DNA of 64,000 nt from DASWHR01 sp036398095 (GTDB taxonomy: Bacteria > Actinomycetota > AC-67). The DNA is taken from NCBI GenBank assembly GCA_036398095.1, contig DASWHR010000029.1:9760-73759 (forward strand), read 5' to 3'. Position 1 is the first letter of the stretch, and each line of letters opens with the position of its first letter. The translations under genes and the position numbers were made by a program. The notes beneath the pieces are model-generated. The model worked only from the letters and a program-made list of their open reading frames with translations, was not told the origin of the DNA and ran no database searches. Shown piece by piece: positions 24,881 to 35,830 of the stretch.

Positions 24881-25483
24881 GTGGCGAGGAAGGCGAGAGG
24901 CGTCAAAGAATTCGCAACCTTGAAGGCTTTGGCGAATCCGGCGCGCATTCGCCTGTACGAGGTCCTCGTTCAAGCGGGTCCCGCGACGGTGTCGGATCTG
25001 GCGAACAAGACCGGCCTGGCGGTGGGTTCGGCCAGCTATCACCTCGGTCAGATGCACGCCGCAGGCCTGATTGCGCAGGCGAAAACGCCCTCGCACGACG
25101 GCCGCGAGCGCTGGTGGGAAGCGTTGCCGGGCGCACTCCGATGGTCCGCCGCCGATTTCACGGGCTCGCCCGGGCGGCGAGAAGCATCGACGGCCGGTCA
25201 GCGCCTCCTCGCCCAGCGGCGATCAGAGCGGCTTGCCCATTGGCACCGGACGTGGCATCGCTGGGGTCGTGAATGGCTGGATGCAACCTCGGAAACGGAT
25301 GCGGTCCTGATGCTCACATCCTCGGAAATGGCAACGATGGGAGCCGAGCTCCAGGCGGTGATCCGTAAATGGTCCGCCGGCACCGGCCGGCCGTCCCCAC
25401 GCCGCGCCGGGGATCGCTCGCGCAAGCCCGTCTTCGCATTCCTGTACGCATTCCCCATGGACGACGACGCCCCGCGGCGCTAA
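24881..25483 (+). CDS. ArsR-type winged-helix regulator of the RiPP-like cluster
   Basis: 200 residues from a GTG with GGAG upstream. N-terminal HTH_20-type winged helix: LKALANPARIRLYEVLVQAGPATVSDLA, TGLAVGSASYHLGQMHAAGLI, then GRERWWEALPGAL. The C-terminal half (residues 90-200) is helical and basic and may bind a ligand. It is transcribed away from the precursor gene across a 158-base region holding the palindromic octamers, so it most likely represses the RiPP operon. The leader also has a direct repeat (GGAGACTCACGAGCGGAG, then GGAGGCTCACGAACGGAG). Confidence 0.85.
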   Translation: MARKARGVKEFATLKALANPARIRLYEVLVQAGPATVSDLANKTGLAVGSASYHLGQMHAAGLIAQAKTPSHDGRERWWEALPGALRWSAADFTGSPGRREASTAGQRLLAQRRSERLAHWHRTWHRWGREWLDATSETDAVLMLTSSEMATMGAELQAVIRKWSAGTGRPSPRRAGDRSRKPVFAFLYAFPMDDDAPRR

Positions 25484-25502
25484 GTGGTTGCCGGACGCTT
25501 CG

Positions 25503-26933
25503 CTACGCCCGGCGCACGTAGCGGCCGGGGAAGTCTTTGGCGATCTCACCGTCGCGGAACATCGGGATGCCGCGCACGAGCGTCGCGACGGGCCAGCCGC
25601 GGACGGCGATTCCGTTGAACGGCGTGTGGTCCTGCGCGCTGCGGCACCGCTCGGGCGTGACGGGTTGCTCGAGGCCGATATCGACGATCGCAAGATCGGC
25701 GTCGGCGCCGACCGCGATGGTCCCCTTGCGCGGATACAGGTTGAAGGTGCGTGCCGGCGCGGCGCTCGCGACCTGCGCGATGCGATCCAGCGTGATGCCG
25801 CGCTTGTGGTGGCCTTCGCTGATCAGCACCGGATACAGCAGCGCCGTGCCGCCGAAGCCGGGAAGCGCCGGCCACAGATCCTCGCCCTTGGATTCCTCCA
25901 TGCAGCACGCGTGGTCGGACGCGACGGTGCCGATGCGCCCGTCGGCCAGACCGCGCCACAGCGCTTCGTTGTCTTCGCGCGTGCGGATCGGCGGATTGAC
26001 CTTGCCCCCCAGTCCCTTGCCCTCCAGCATGTCGTGCGAGAGCGCGAGATGGTGCACGGTTACCTCCAGGTTCGCGTCCAGCGCGTAGCGGCGGCGAACT
26101 TCGTCGGCCTTGCCGAGCGCCTCGGCCGACGATAGATGCAAGAAGTTGGGACGCACGCGCGTCGCGCCGGCAAGCACGCCCGCCTCTTCGATCGCAAGCT
26201 GCTCGGTGAGCGGCGGACGGCCGGCCGCGTACTCGGCCAGACCGCCGACGGACGGATCTGCCTTGGCGCGCTCGATGAACACGCGCAGCAGTTCGGCCTG
26301 CTCGCAGTGAAGCGACAGCGAGATGCGTCCGGGGTGCGCGAGGTCGGCGGCCGAGACGGCTTCCATGATCTCGAACAGATGCCCGAGGTCGTACTCATCG
26401 GTCATCGTGTAGGACTTCGCGTCGCGCGAGTCGGCCGACAGGTTCAGGCCCTTGTAGAACATGTAGTACTTGAAGGACGCGATGCCCATCTCGCCGACCA
26501 GCCACGGGATCTCGGCGACGTGCTCGGCCGTCATCGGCGCCAGATGGAACCCGAAGTCGGTCTTGGCATGGCCTTCGACCGCCCGAAGCACTTCGGGGAA
26601 GATCTGCTTGTAAGGGCCGGTCTTGTTCAAGTAATGGCTGCCGGTGCGGAAGTAGGACACGACCGTGGTGACGCCGCCGACGAGCGAAGATGTGGTCTCC
26701 GATTCGGTGTCGTCGGTGAGGTCGCGATAGATGCCGAGGTGATAGTGCGAGTCGACGGCACCGGGAAAGACGTGCTTGCCGCGCGCGTCGATCGCTTCGC
26801 CGGCGTCGCCGGACCCCAGATCGTCGGCGATCGCGGCGATGCGTCCGTCTTTGATTGCGATGTCGCCGCGCACTTCGCCGACGAACGGAATCACCAGCGT
26901 GCCACCGGTCACGACGATGTCGTAGCGGGCCAT
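25503..26933 (-). CDS. D-hydantoinase/dihydropyrimidinase-family amidohydrolase
   Basis: 476 residues. Opens cyclic amides or ureides with a binuclear metal site. Metal ligands visible: DSHYHLG (His-x-His), the Lys to be carboxylated in GIASFKYYMFYKG, histidines in SLHCEQ and FLHLSS, and the Asp in VASDHACC. The start ATG lies 25 bases inside the end of the MmgE/PrpD gene. It is the last gene of a five-gene operon behind operator site E. Confidence 0.9.
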   Translation of the reverse strand: MARYDIVVTGGTLVIPFVGEVRGDIAIKDGRIAAIADDLGSGDAGEAIDARGKHVFPGAVDSHYHLGIYRDLTDDTESETTSSLVGGVTTVVSYFRTGSHYLNKTGPYKQIFPEVLRAVEGHAKTDFGFHLAPMTAEHVAEIPWLVGEMGIASFKYYMFYKGLNLSADSRDAKSYTMTDEYDLGHLFEIMEAVSAADLAHPGRISLSLHCEQAELLRVFIERAKADPSVGGLAEYAAGRPPLTEQLAIEEAGVLAGATRVRPNFLHLSSAEALGKADEVRRRYALDANLEVTVHHLALSHDMLEGKGLGGKVNPPIRTREDNEALWRGLADGRIGTVASDHACCMEESKGEDLWPALPGFGGTALLYPVLISEGHHKRGITLDRIAQVASAAPARTFNLYPRKGTIAVGADADLAIVDIGLEQPVTPERCRSAQDHTPFNGIAVRGWPVATLVRGIPMFRDGEIAKDFPGRYVRRA

Positions 26934-28285
26934 GGCAGGTTCACCTCTCCTTCGCGTAGCGCGTCTTCGACGGCGCCGGCGTCCGCGTCGCTCAGAGCGC
27001 GGGTGGCGTTGTCGCGAAACTTCCGCAGCACTTCGTCGTCGGACAGCGGCCGTCCCGGCCCGCCGCGGTTGCTTAGAACCTTGCGTTCGAGCGCGCGGCC
27101 GTCTCGCGTCGTGACACGGACGATCGCGGGAAACTCGTCTGGATAGATCGCATCGCATTCGGGATCGGCGACGATTTCGATGCGCTGCATCAGCGCGCGC
27201 CGGTCGGGATCGGCGGCGAGCGCGTCGCTGAAGTCGTCCAAGCCGAGTCCGAGCCCGCCGCCGCCGTGCAGGGCCGCCGCCACCGCATACGGACCCGAAA
27301 ACTGCGCCTGATAGCCGGTCGCCGGGACGCGCTTCGCCTCGACCGGTTCGCCGATCGTTCGCACGGTCGGCGTCGGGACACCGACCGTGATCGACGCGAC
27401 GTCGCCGGGCCCCAGACCGTCGTCGCGAAGCGCGATCGCCGCGTCGATCGCGGCTTGCGTGAAATGATTCGCGGGATACGGCTTGAAATGCAGCCGCCGG
27501 ATCTCCCATTCCCCCGGCGCGCGCAGCGGCGCGTCGTCGTATTCGCCGGACAGCCATGCCTGATAGAAGCCGAACCGGCCCTCGAACGCGGTCGGCGGGC
27601 CGGTGATCCCGCGCGCGGCGAGCATCGCTGCGGTGACGCCCGCGTGCGCCGCCCAGCCGCAATGCACCCGCTTGACCGTGCCGCCGGCGCGGTTTCCTTC
27701 GAGCACGCCCGACCCCATGCTGACCGCGATCCCGAGCGCGTGCGCGATGCCGGCGGCGTCCAGCCCCAGCAACCGCGCGGACGCGGCCGCCGCGCCGAGC
27801 GCGCCGCAGATCGACGTCGCGTGCTGGCCGCGCTCGAAGAACAGCGACTGGCGGCGCGCGGCGTCGTAGCCGGCCATGCCGGTGCGGATGCAGATTTCGA
27901 TGCCGGCCGCGGTCGCGTCCAGAAACGCTTCCCGCGATGCGCCGGCATGCTCGGCGACCGCGAACGCGGCCGGCACGACGGACGCGGATGGATGAAGGAT
28001 CGACGGCAGGTGCGTGTCGTCGTAGTCGAGCGAGTGTGCGAGCACGCCGTTGGCAAACGCGGCGCTCGCCATCGGCACGCGTGCTCGCTCCCCGACGATC
28101 GACGACTGCCCGGCGCCGCCCTGCTCGCGCATCATCGCGACGACCGCCTGCGAGGTGTCGAGCGGGAGCGCGGCGATCGCGACGCCGACCGTATCGAGCA
28201 CGTGCCACCGCACCATCCCGGCCACGTCGGGCGGCACCGACGGGGACGCCGCGAACGCGGCAAGCCGCCCCGCGACCGTCGTCAT
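26909..28285 (-). CDS. MmgE/PrpD family protein
   Basis: 458 residues, full length. The family includes 2-methylcitrate dehydratase and cis-aconitate decarboxylase. Typical motifs: HSLDYDDTHLPSILHPSA (active-site D-D-x-H), FFERGQHATSICGALGAA, NRAGGTVKRVHCGWAAHAG and FKPYPANHFTQAAIDA. Start ATG overlaps the stop of the cyclase gene (ATGA). A second MmgE/PrpD gene is at 38421-39773, also next to a CoA-transferase, so each operon holds one such pair. Confidence 0.92.
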   Translation of the reverse strand: MTTVAGRLAAFAASPSVPPDVAGMVRWHVLDTVGVAIAALPLDTSQAVVAMMREQGGAGQSSIVGERARVPMASAAFANGVLAHSLDYDDTHLPSILHPSASVVPAAFAVAEHAGASREAFLDATAAGIEICIRTGMAGYDAARRQSLFFERGQHATSICGALGAAAASARLLGLDAAGIAHALGIAVSMGSGVLEGNRAGGTVKRVHCGWAAHAGVTAAMLAARGITGPPTAFEGRFGFYQAWLSGEYDDAPLRAPGEWEIRRLHFKPYPANHFTQAAIDAAIALRDDGLGPGDVASITVGVPTPTVRTIGEPVEAKRVPATGYQAQFSGPYAVAAALHGGGGLGLGLDDFSDALAADPDRRALMQRIEIVADPECDAIYPDEFPAIVRVTTRDGRALERKVLSNRGGPGRPLSDDEVLRKFRDNATRALSDADAGAVEDALREGEVNLPWPATTSS

Positions 28286-29082
28286 GTGCCGACGACCGCG
28301 AGCGGACGCACCGGCGAGCCGGTCGCGCCGACGATCTTGAGCGGCGCCAGCACGAAGACGAACTCGCGCACGCCGGCCGCCGCGAGCTCTTCCAGCGCGA
28401 GCGTTTCGATGATGTGAATGCCGTGTTCGACCAGCAGCACCCGATGCGCCGGAAGCAGCGCGTGACCGGCGCCGGCCGGCAGGCGCTCGAAGGCGATCGA
28501 GTCGGCGCCGGCGGCTCGCACGCGTTTGGACGCGAGCCATTTCGCGGCTTCTTCCCCGGGTCCCGGCACGCCGGTCGCGCGTCCGACGGTGGCGTCGCGG
28601 TCGGGCCAGTGCCGTCCCCAGCCGGTTCGGATCAGTGCGACGTCGCCTTCGTTCAATGCGACGTCGCAGGCCTGAAGATCCGCGGCCGTGATCTCGTAGC
28701 CGGCATCGCAGGCATCCAGACCCAAGGCGCGGGGCACGTCCAGCAGCACACCGCGACACACCCACGGCGCGACGGTCTCGATGCCGTGCACGCTGAAGCG
28801 TCCACCCACCGACGCAGACGCCGCATCGTGGCCGCCGAACAGCGTGCCGTCGTGCGATACGTGCGACAAGGCGTCGATGTGGGTGCCGACATGGCCGCCG
28901 GTGACGATCATCTCGTTGGCGGCGCTGCCGCCGTCGGCGCGCATCATGTCGCCGTGGCGGCGGACGAGCGCCATGCGGAACTCGGGATGGTTCGGCGACT
29001 GGGGCATGCCGGCGAACAGCTCGCGGCCCAGGTCGAACACGCGCACGCCGCGCGCAATCGCATCCAGCAGCGGGTCAGGCAA
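28282..29082 (-). CDS. Cyclase-family metal-dependent hydrolase (kynurenine formamidase-like)
   Basis: 266 residues from a TTG start that overlaps the CoA-transferase stop. The family metal motif HVGTHIDALSH is intact, followed later by DVALIRTGWGRHW and LLVEHGIHIIETLAL. Members (KynB, isatin hydrolase, some polyketide cyclases) hydrolyse amides or lactams at a zinc or manganese site. In the operon it may open a cyclic amide or lactone together with the downstream hydantoinase. Confidence 0.88.
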   Translation of the reverse strand: MPDPLLDAIARGVRVFDLGRELFAGMPQSPNHPEFRMALVRRHGDMMRADGGSAANEMIVTGGHVGTHIDALSHVSHDGTLFGGHDAASASVGGRFSVHGIETVAPWVCRGVLLDVPRALGLDACDAGYEITAADLQACDVALNEGDVALIRTGWGRHWPDRDATVGRATGVPGPGEEAAKWLASKRVRAAGADSIAFERLPAGAGHALLPAHRVLLVEHGIHIIETLALEELAAAGVREFVFVLAPLKIVGATGSPVRPLAVVGT

Positions 29083-30274
29083 TCACGCCACGCTCCCGCA
29101 GCGCGGCGATTCGCGAAGCCGGGACGCCGGCCTCGCCGAGCACCGCGTCGGTGTCGGCGCCGAGCGCTCGTCCGGTCCAGCGAATCTGACCCGGGGTGTC
29201 GCTCATTCGAAACAGCAGGTTCTGCATGCGAATCGATCCGAAATCCTCGTCGGGGACGGCGGTGATCATCTCAGTGGCGCGCACGTGCGGGTCGTCCATG
29301 AGCGCGGCGACGTCGTAGACCGGCGCGATCGCGGCCTGCGCCGCCTCGAATGCCTCGATCACCTCGTCGCGCGTGCGCTCGGCGATCCAGGCCGCCACAT
29401 AGCCGTCGAGCAGATCGTTGTGCTGCGCGCGCCCGACGCCGGTCGCGAACCAGGGCTCGTCGCACACCTCGGGATGGCCGACCAGATCCATCACGCGGCG
29501 CGCGATCGTATCGGCCGACGTCGAGATCGCCACCCACGTTCCATCCTTGGTCTTGTAGACGTTGCGGGGCGCATTGTTGTCGCTTCGGTTGCCGCGACGC
29601 GGCTGCACTTGCCCGAGCTGGTCGTAGACGATCGGCTGCGGCCCGAGCGCGGTGACGATCGGCTCGAGGATCGAGATGTCGATCTGCTGGCCCTCACCCG
29701 AGCCGCCGCGGCGATCGCGGTGATACAGCGCCATCATCGCCGCGTTCGCGGCGCTGATCCCGGCGATCGAGTCGGCCAAGCCGAACGGCGGCAGCGTCGG
29801 CGGCCCGTCCGGCTCGCCGGTGATCGCCGCGAAACCGCTCATCGACTCGGCCAGGGTGCCGAATCCGGGCCGCGACGAATACGGCCCCGTCTGCCCGAAG
29901 CCGGTCACGCGCACCAGGACGACGCCCGGGTTGACGTCGCGGAGGCGCTCGTAGCCGACGCCCCACCTCTCGAGCGTGCCCGGCCGGAAGTTCTCGACGA
30001 CGACATCGGCGGTGCGCACCAGATCCAAAAACACCGACGCGCCGTCGGGATCGCCCAGGTACAGCCCGACGCACCGCTTGTTGCGCGAGAGCATTTTCCA
30101 CCACAGCGGGATCCCGTCCTTGCGCGGGCCGTGGCCGCGCATCGAGTCGCCTTTGGATGGATGCTCGATCTTGATCACATCGGCGCCGAAGTCGCCGAGG
30201 ATTTGGCAGCACAGCGGGCCGGCCAGCACCGTTGACACGTCGAGCACGCGGATGCCCGACAGCGGACCGCTCAT
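29075..30274 (-). CDS. CaiB/BaiF family III CoA-transferase
   Basis: 399 residues from the ATG at 30272-30274 (a longer GTG frame to 30322 is less likely). Transfers CoA between carboxylates through an aspartyl anhydride; the nucleophile Asp is in GEGQQIDISILEPI. Other signatures: GIRVLDVSTVLAGPLCCQIL at the N-terminus, HPSKGDSMRGHG, and FGQTGPYSSRPGFGTLAESM. Overlaps the cyclase gene by 8 bases. It activates the acid substrate of this operon as a CoA ester. Confidence 0.93.
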   Translation of the reverse strand: MSGPLSGIRVLDVSTVLAGPLCCQILGDFGADVIKIEHPSKGDSMRGHGPRKDGIPLWWKMLSRNKRCVGLYLGDPDGASVFLDLVRTADVVVENFRPGTLERWGVGYERLRDVNPGVVLVRVTGFGQTGPYSSRPGFGTLAESMSGFAAITGEPDGPPTLPPFGLADSIAGISAANAAMMALYHRDRRGGSGEGQQIDISILEPIVTALGPQPIVYDQLGQVQPRRGNRSDNNAPRNVYKTKDGTWVAISTSADTIARRVMDLVGHPEVCDEPWFATGVGRAQHNDLLDGYVAAWIAERTRDEVIEAFEAAQAAIAPVYDVAALMDDPHVRATEMITAVPDEDFGSIRMQNLLFRMSDTPGQIRWTGRALGADTDAVLGEAGVPASRIAALRERGVIA

Positions 30275-30296
30275 GACGGGTGACTCCCCGGAAACG

Positions 30297-31151
30297 TCAC
30301 CGGCCGTCGCCGCTCCACTCACCGGTGGACTTCGAACGCACCGGCAAGCCGGTGATCACGGGGCCTTGCGTTTCGGGATCGTAGTTCTCGGGCGTGCCTT
30401 CGGCGATGACGCGTTCGTTGGTCGTGTAGTAGTTGATCAGATCGCCGTCGCTGCGAATCAGCCAGGCGCAGCCGTCGGGCTCGTGCGAGACGAAGTGCCC
30501 GTGCTTGACCCAGGCGGGACGAAAGAAGTACGTGCCGGGCGTGAGGTCGCCGAAGTTGTAGACCATCGATCCCCATACCGTGTAGGCCTCCTCGTAGCAC
30601 GGATGGTGCGCGAGCCGATGGTCGTCCCAGCCCGGCTTGGCCCAGATGAGGCGCGAGTAGAAGCCGGTCTCGGGATTGCGGTGAAGCATCTTGATCATCA
30701 GGCCGGGCTTCGGGCCGGGCTTGTCCACCGGGTCCCACGGCATCGCTTCGGTGTCGAGCACGATCAAGTCACGCTCTCGCGCCCACTCGGCCGTTTGCTC
30801 GTTCACTTCGAATCCCCAATCGCCCAACTCGCGATACAAGAGGATGCGCGTGCCCTCTTTCGCGGCGACCTTCGGCATCGCGACGCCTTTCGGCGCGTGG
30901 AAGTAGCCGCCCTTGCCCAGCACCGTGTCACCAACCGCGATCTCGCCCGCCAGCACGTACCACTCGGTATCGGCCAGATGCCGCCCGGCCGGCCGCTCGA
31001 AGGCCGAGAGAAACTCGACGCTGGTCGACGCGGACCCATCCTCTTCGTCCAGCGAGAGATTTCGCTGGCGAGCTCTCCCATCGCCGAACGGAAGCTCGGC
31101 GCCATGCCAGATGTAGTCATCCTCGTGAATCAACTCGACATGCGGACGCAT
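30297..31151 (-). CDS. Cupin-type protein (DUF4437-like)
   Basis: 284 residues, bicupin character: first half with FLSAFERPAGRHLADTEWYVL and GKGGYFHAPKGVAMP, second half with HPCYEEAYTVWGSM and PGTYFFRPAWVKHGHFVSHE. The histidines in H-G-H and H-P-C-Y-E-E could hold a metal. The start is the ATG 17 bases downstream of operator site E. First gene of the operon cupin, CoA-transferase, cyclase, MmgE/PrpD, hydantoinase. Role unknown; possibly a ring-cleaving or isomerising step. Confidence 0.75.
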   Translation of the reverse strand: MRPHVELIHEDDYIWHGAELPFGDGRARQRNLSLDEEDGSASTSVEFLSAFERPAGRHLADTEWYVLAGEIAVGDTVLGKGGYFHAPKGVAMPKVAAKEGTRILLYRELGDWGFEVNEQTAEWARERDLIVLDTEAMPWDPVDKPGPKPGLMIKMLHRNPETGFYSRLIWAKPGWDDHRLAHHPCYEEAYTVWGSMVYNFGDLTPGTYFFRPAWVKHGHFVSHEPDGCAWLIRSDGDLINYYTTNERVIAEGTPENYDPETQGPVITGLPVRSKSTGEWSGDGR

Positions 31152-31167
31152 CGGCCCAAACCCCCTG

Positions 31168-31202
31168 TTTCGTTCAGCGGTACGGCGTTTCGTCCAGAAC
31201 CG
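31168..31202. promoter_or_regulatory. IclR-type tandem operator, site E
   Basis: TTTCGTTCAGCGGTA (31168-31182) and TTTCGTCCAGAACCG (31188-31202), 20 bases apart; the joint contains GGTACGGCGTTTC. It lies 17 bases upstream of the first gene of the cupin-to-hydantoinase operon. Confidence 0.6.
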
Positions 31203-31312
31203 CCCAGAGTAGCCGGGTGTCCCGGAGCCGGTCAACGTCCCGTGCGAGGGGTTTGGACGGCAGCGAGCGGGGGAGGTACGTTTTGAACGGGCCCACGCAT
31301 GGGGGGACGAGC

Positions 31313-32488
31313 GTGTCGCGTCGCGAACCGTCAACCACCGAAACCGGACGAGGCTCAGCGGCTGCCGCTGCGCGCGCGGACATCTTCGAAGCGATTGCCA
31401 CGGGCCGGCCGCTCGGCGACGTGCTCAGCGCGATCACGGCCGCCGTGGCCGATGCGCTGCCGGGTGCCGCGACCGCATTCATCCGGCTCCAGCCGAGCCA
31501 TGTCGCGGCCAACGCGGCGCGGACGACGTTCGGCGATCCCGACGCGCGGCACGACGCGCGCGCGTCCTGGTTCGCGCCGATCCTGGGCGGATCCGGGGAA
31601 CTCCTGGGGATGATCGCGGTCTCGGCGTGCGATCCGCGCGACCCGTCGCCCTCCGAACAGGCCGTCATCGCGCAATTCGCGCATGCGGCGTCCGTCGCCG
31701 TCGAATGCGCCCGCACCCTGACCGATCTGGTTCGCGAACGCGAGTCCGCACGCCTGGCATTCGATGAGCGCGATCACGTCGCGCGCGTCCTGCAGGAGAG
31801 CCTGCTCCCGCCGAGCCTTCCCGAGATTCCCCGCGCGAGCGTTTCCGGGCGATTCCGGCCGGGCGGCGCCGTCGTCGGGGGCGACTTCTACGACTTGTTT
31901 CCCGTCCGCGGACGCGACTGGGGGATCGCGATCGGCGACGTGTGCGGCAAAGGGGCCGACGCGGCCGCTTTGACCGCGCTGGCCCGGCATTCGATTCGCA
32001 CGGCCTCCATGCTCCAGCGTCAGCCGTCGCGCGTGCTCGCCATCTTGAACGAGGCGCTCCTGCGCGGCGCACACGACGGCCGGTTCGTGACCGCCGCCTA
32101 CGTGCGGCTCTCGCCCACAGGTCGCGGGGCCAAGATCGTGGTCGGCAGCGGAGGCCACCCGCCCGTCGCCGTGCTCCGGGCATGGGGGGACGTGATGCTC
32201 GTCGAAGGCGAGGGGTCGTTGCTGGGAGTGTTCGACGATCCGGGAGTTCAAGATCAGATCGTCGAGTTGGGACCCGGAGACTCGCTGATCTTCTACACCG
32301 ACGGCGTCACCGAAGCGCGCCGCGGAGCCGAGCAGTTCGGCGAGAAGCGCTTGATCGATACGATCCGGCGGTGCCGCGGAAAGACCGCCGAGCAGATCAC
32401 CCAGCACATCGAGCGAGCCGTCACGGCGTTCCAGTCGGGCGCCGCAACAGACGACATCGCCATCGTCGCCGTCACGATGGACGCATAG
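31313..32488 (+). CDS. GAF-SpoIIE (PP2C-type) serine phosphatase
   Basis: 391 residues from the GTG at 31313, which has GGGGGGA 5 bases upstream; a TTG at 31283 behind GGGAGG is the alternative. Residues about 20-145 form a GAF-like sensor (LGDVLSAITAAVADALPGAA). Residues about 160-391 are the SpoIIE/RsbU phosphatase: LQESLLPPSLPEIP, VGGDFYDLFPV and IGDVCGKGADAAALTALAR carry metal Asp residues, and IFYTDGVTEARR and GAATDDIAIVAV the last ones. Such enzymes switch sigma-factor partner proteins in stress signalling. No antagonist gene is nearby. Confidence 0.9.
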   Translation: MSRREPSTTETGRGSAAAAARADIFEAIATGRPLGDVLSAITAAVADALPGAATAFIRLQPSHVAANAARTTFGDPDARHDARASWFAPILGGSGELLGMIAVSACDPRDPSPSEQAVIAQFAHAASVAVECARTLTDLVRERESARLAFDERDHVARVLQESLLPPSLPEIPRASVSGRFRPGGAVVGGDFYDLFPVRGRDWGIAIGDVCGKGADAAALTALARHSIRTASMLQRQPSRVLAILNEALLRGAHDGRFVTAAYVRLSPTGRGAKIVVGSGGHPPVAVLRAWGDVMLVEGEGSLLGVFDDPGVQDQIVELGPGDSLIFYTDGVTEARRGAEQFGEKRLIDTIRRCRGKTAEQITQHIERAVTAFQSGAATDDIAIVAVTMDA

Positions 32489-32530
32489 CGAGCGGCGTCA
32501 AGAACTCAGAGATGGGTCCGGCTCTGGTTT

Positions 32531-34489
<1,959 letters not shown>

Positions 34490-34664
34490 GGACCTTCAGT
34501 GCGCCTCGATGGCTCTTCGATGACGTGAAGTTCACCGGGGGGTCCGGCGCTCAGACGCACCGTCGATCATCGTCCGCCGTCCGTCACCGGAGCGTCACCG
34601 ATATGGCCCAAATGTTGCCGTCCGGGGCCCGGATCGGTGATTCCCGCCCGCAACACGCGAAAGA

Positions 34665-34684
34665 CGGCCTCGAACTCGAGGCCG
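34665..34684 (-). terminator. Hairpin terminator downstream of the small secreted protein
   Basis: CGGCCTCGA, AC, TCGAGGCCG: 9-bp perfect stem, 30 bases past the stop of the gene at 34714-34962, followed on the minus strand by TCTTT. The rest of the gap 34490-34713 shows no gene. Confidence 0.5.
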
Positions 34685-34713
34685 CCCGCCGCGATGCCGA
34701 CTAGGCAGGTGTC

Positions 34714-34962
34714 CTAGTAGATGATCGTGTCCGGGTACTCGCTGTCGGTGCATGAGTCGTCGCCACGCTGAAGGCCGGCCTCGCCGTTGGACTCTAGGTA
34801 GATCCAAATGCCGCCGTGCTCGTTGTCGAGGTCGTCGACGACGACGTAGACGATGCCGGCACCGTCGACGACGGTCGGGTCGCATGCGTGGTCCGCCGAG
34901 GCGGGCGACACAAGCAACGCCGCCGCGATCGCGGACGCGGCGAACATTGCGAAACGCTTCAT
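34714..34962 (-). CDS. Small secreted acidic protein
   Basis: 82 residues from the ATG behind GGGGAGAG. Signal peptide at residues 1-23 (MKRFAMFAASAIAAALLVSP then ASA). The mature part is acidic (DDLDNEHGGIWIYLESNGE, DDSCTDSEYPD) with two cysteines. No family recognised. Similar in build to other small exported proteins in this window. Confidence 0.65.
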   Translation of the reverse strand: MKRFAMFAASAIAAALLVSPASADHACDPTVVDGAGIVYVVVDDLDNEHGGIWIYLESNGEAGLQRGDDSCTDSEYPDTIIY

Positions 34963-35125
34963 AGATCTCTCCCCGTACCGGGGCCGGGCTGGTGCCGGCC
35001 GACCGGGGATTCTTCCGTGTCGCTTTGCCCCATCCCTCCTGCATAGAACGGGGCAATCCGGTAGCGCGGTTGTTTCGTTCCCGATCGCCGCGGGAAGGCG
35101 CATCCATAAGCAAGGGAGGATAGCC

Positions 35126-35830
35126 ATGGCTCGACGTCAGCGCACGATCGACCCGGTAACCCGCGAGCAAATCGTCTTGGACGGACCCGACGCAACCCCG
35201 GCCCGGAACGCGGTGCCGCCGGCCGGCATGGCGCAATATCCGCCGCCCGAAACGCGGCTCGTCCACGAGCGCGTTCCCGAGCCGATGACCATTCGCGGAG
35301 GCGTGTCGGTTCTCGCGGTGTTCACCGGCGTGCTGGCCGCGTTCGGCGTGATGCTGGTCCTGTCGGCGATCGTCGGCGCGATCGCCGCCAACAGTTCCCT
35401 GGACGCCGCCTCGCTGGATCGCGACGAGGCCATCGGATTGGGCGTCGGCGCGGCCGTCGCGTTCGTCACCGCCCAGTTCTTCGCCTATTTCTGGGGCGGC
35501 TACACGGCCGGACGGATGGCACGTGGCGCCGGGATGCTCAACGGAGTGCTGGTTCCGATCGTGGCGGTCGTCGCCGGCGCGATCACGGCACTGGTCGTCA
35601 CCGCGCTCGGATCCACGGTTCGCATCGCGATGCCGTTCACCGACGGACGATTCCCGATCGACACCGATACCGTCTACACGTTCGGCGCCGTCGTGGGGAT
35701 CGCGTCGCTCGCGGCGATGGTGCTCGGCGGAATCACGGGTGGCCTCACCGGAACGCGATGGCACGCGAAACTGGAGCGCGGAGCCGCCCGCGACGAGTAC
35801 TACGGCCGGTCGTCCGACGACGACTCGTAG
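35126..35830 (+). CDS. Membrane protein, four helices
   Basis: 234 residues; start ATG behind AAGGGAGGA. A soluble N-terminal part of about 55 residues (PPAGMAQYPPPETRLVHERV) is followed by four hydrophobic helices: VSVLAVFTGVLAAFGVMLVL, AVAFVTAQFFAYFWGGYTAG, VLVPIVAVVAGAITALVV and GAVVGIASLAAMVLGGITGG, and a charged C-terminus. The Gly-rich YTAGRMAR motif recalls YrzE/TIGR04086-like membrane proteins, but the family cannot be fixed. Function unknown. Its 3' end overlaps the CDGSH gene by 31 bases. Confidence 0.7.
   Translation: MARRQRTIDPVTREQIVLDGPDATPARNAVPPAGMAQYPPPETRLVHERVPEPMTIRGGVSVLAVFTGVLAAFGVMLVLSAIVGAIAANSSLDAASLDRDEAIGLGVGAAVAFVTAQFFAYFWGGYTAGRMARGAGMLNGVLVPIVAVVAGAITALVVTALGSTVRIAMPFTDGRFPIDTDTVYTFGAVVGIASLAAMVLGGITGGLTGTRWHAKLERGAARDEYYGRSSDDDS

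Noticed and set aside
25503..28208. Extension of the hydantoinase frame upstream into a 900-residue protein
   Set aside because: The extra N-terminal part is Arg-rich shadow sequence of the MmgE/PrpD gene; the family start MARYDIVVTGG lies at 26933.
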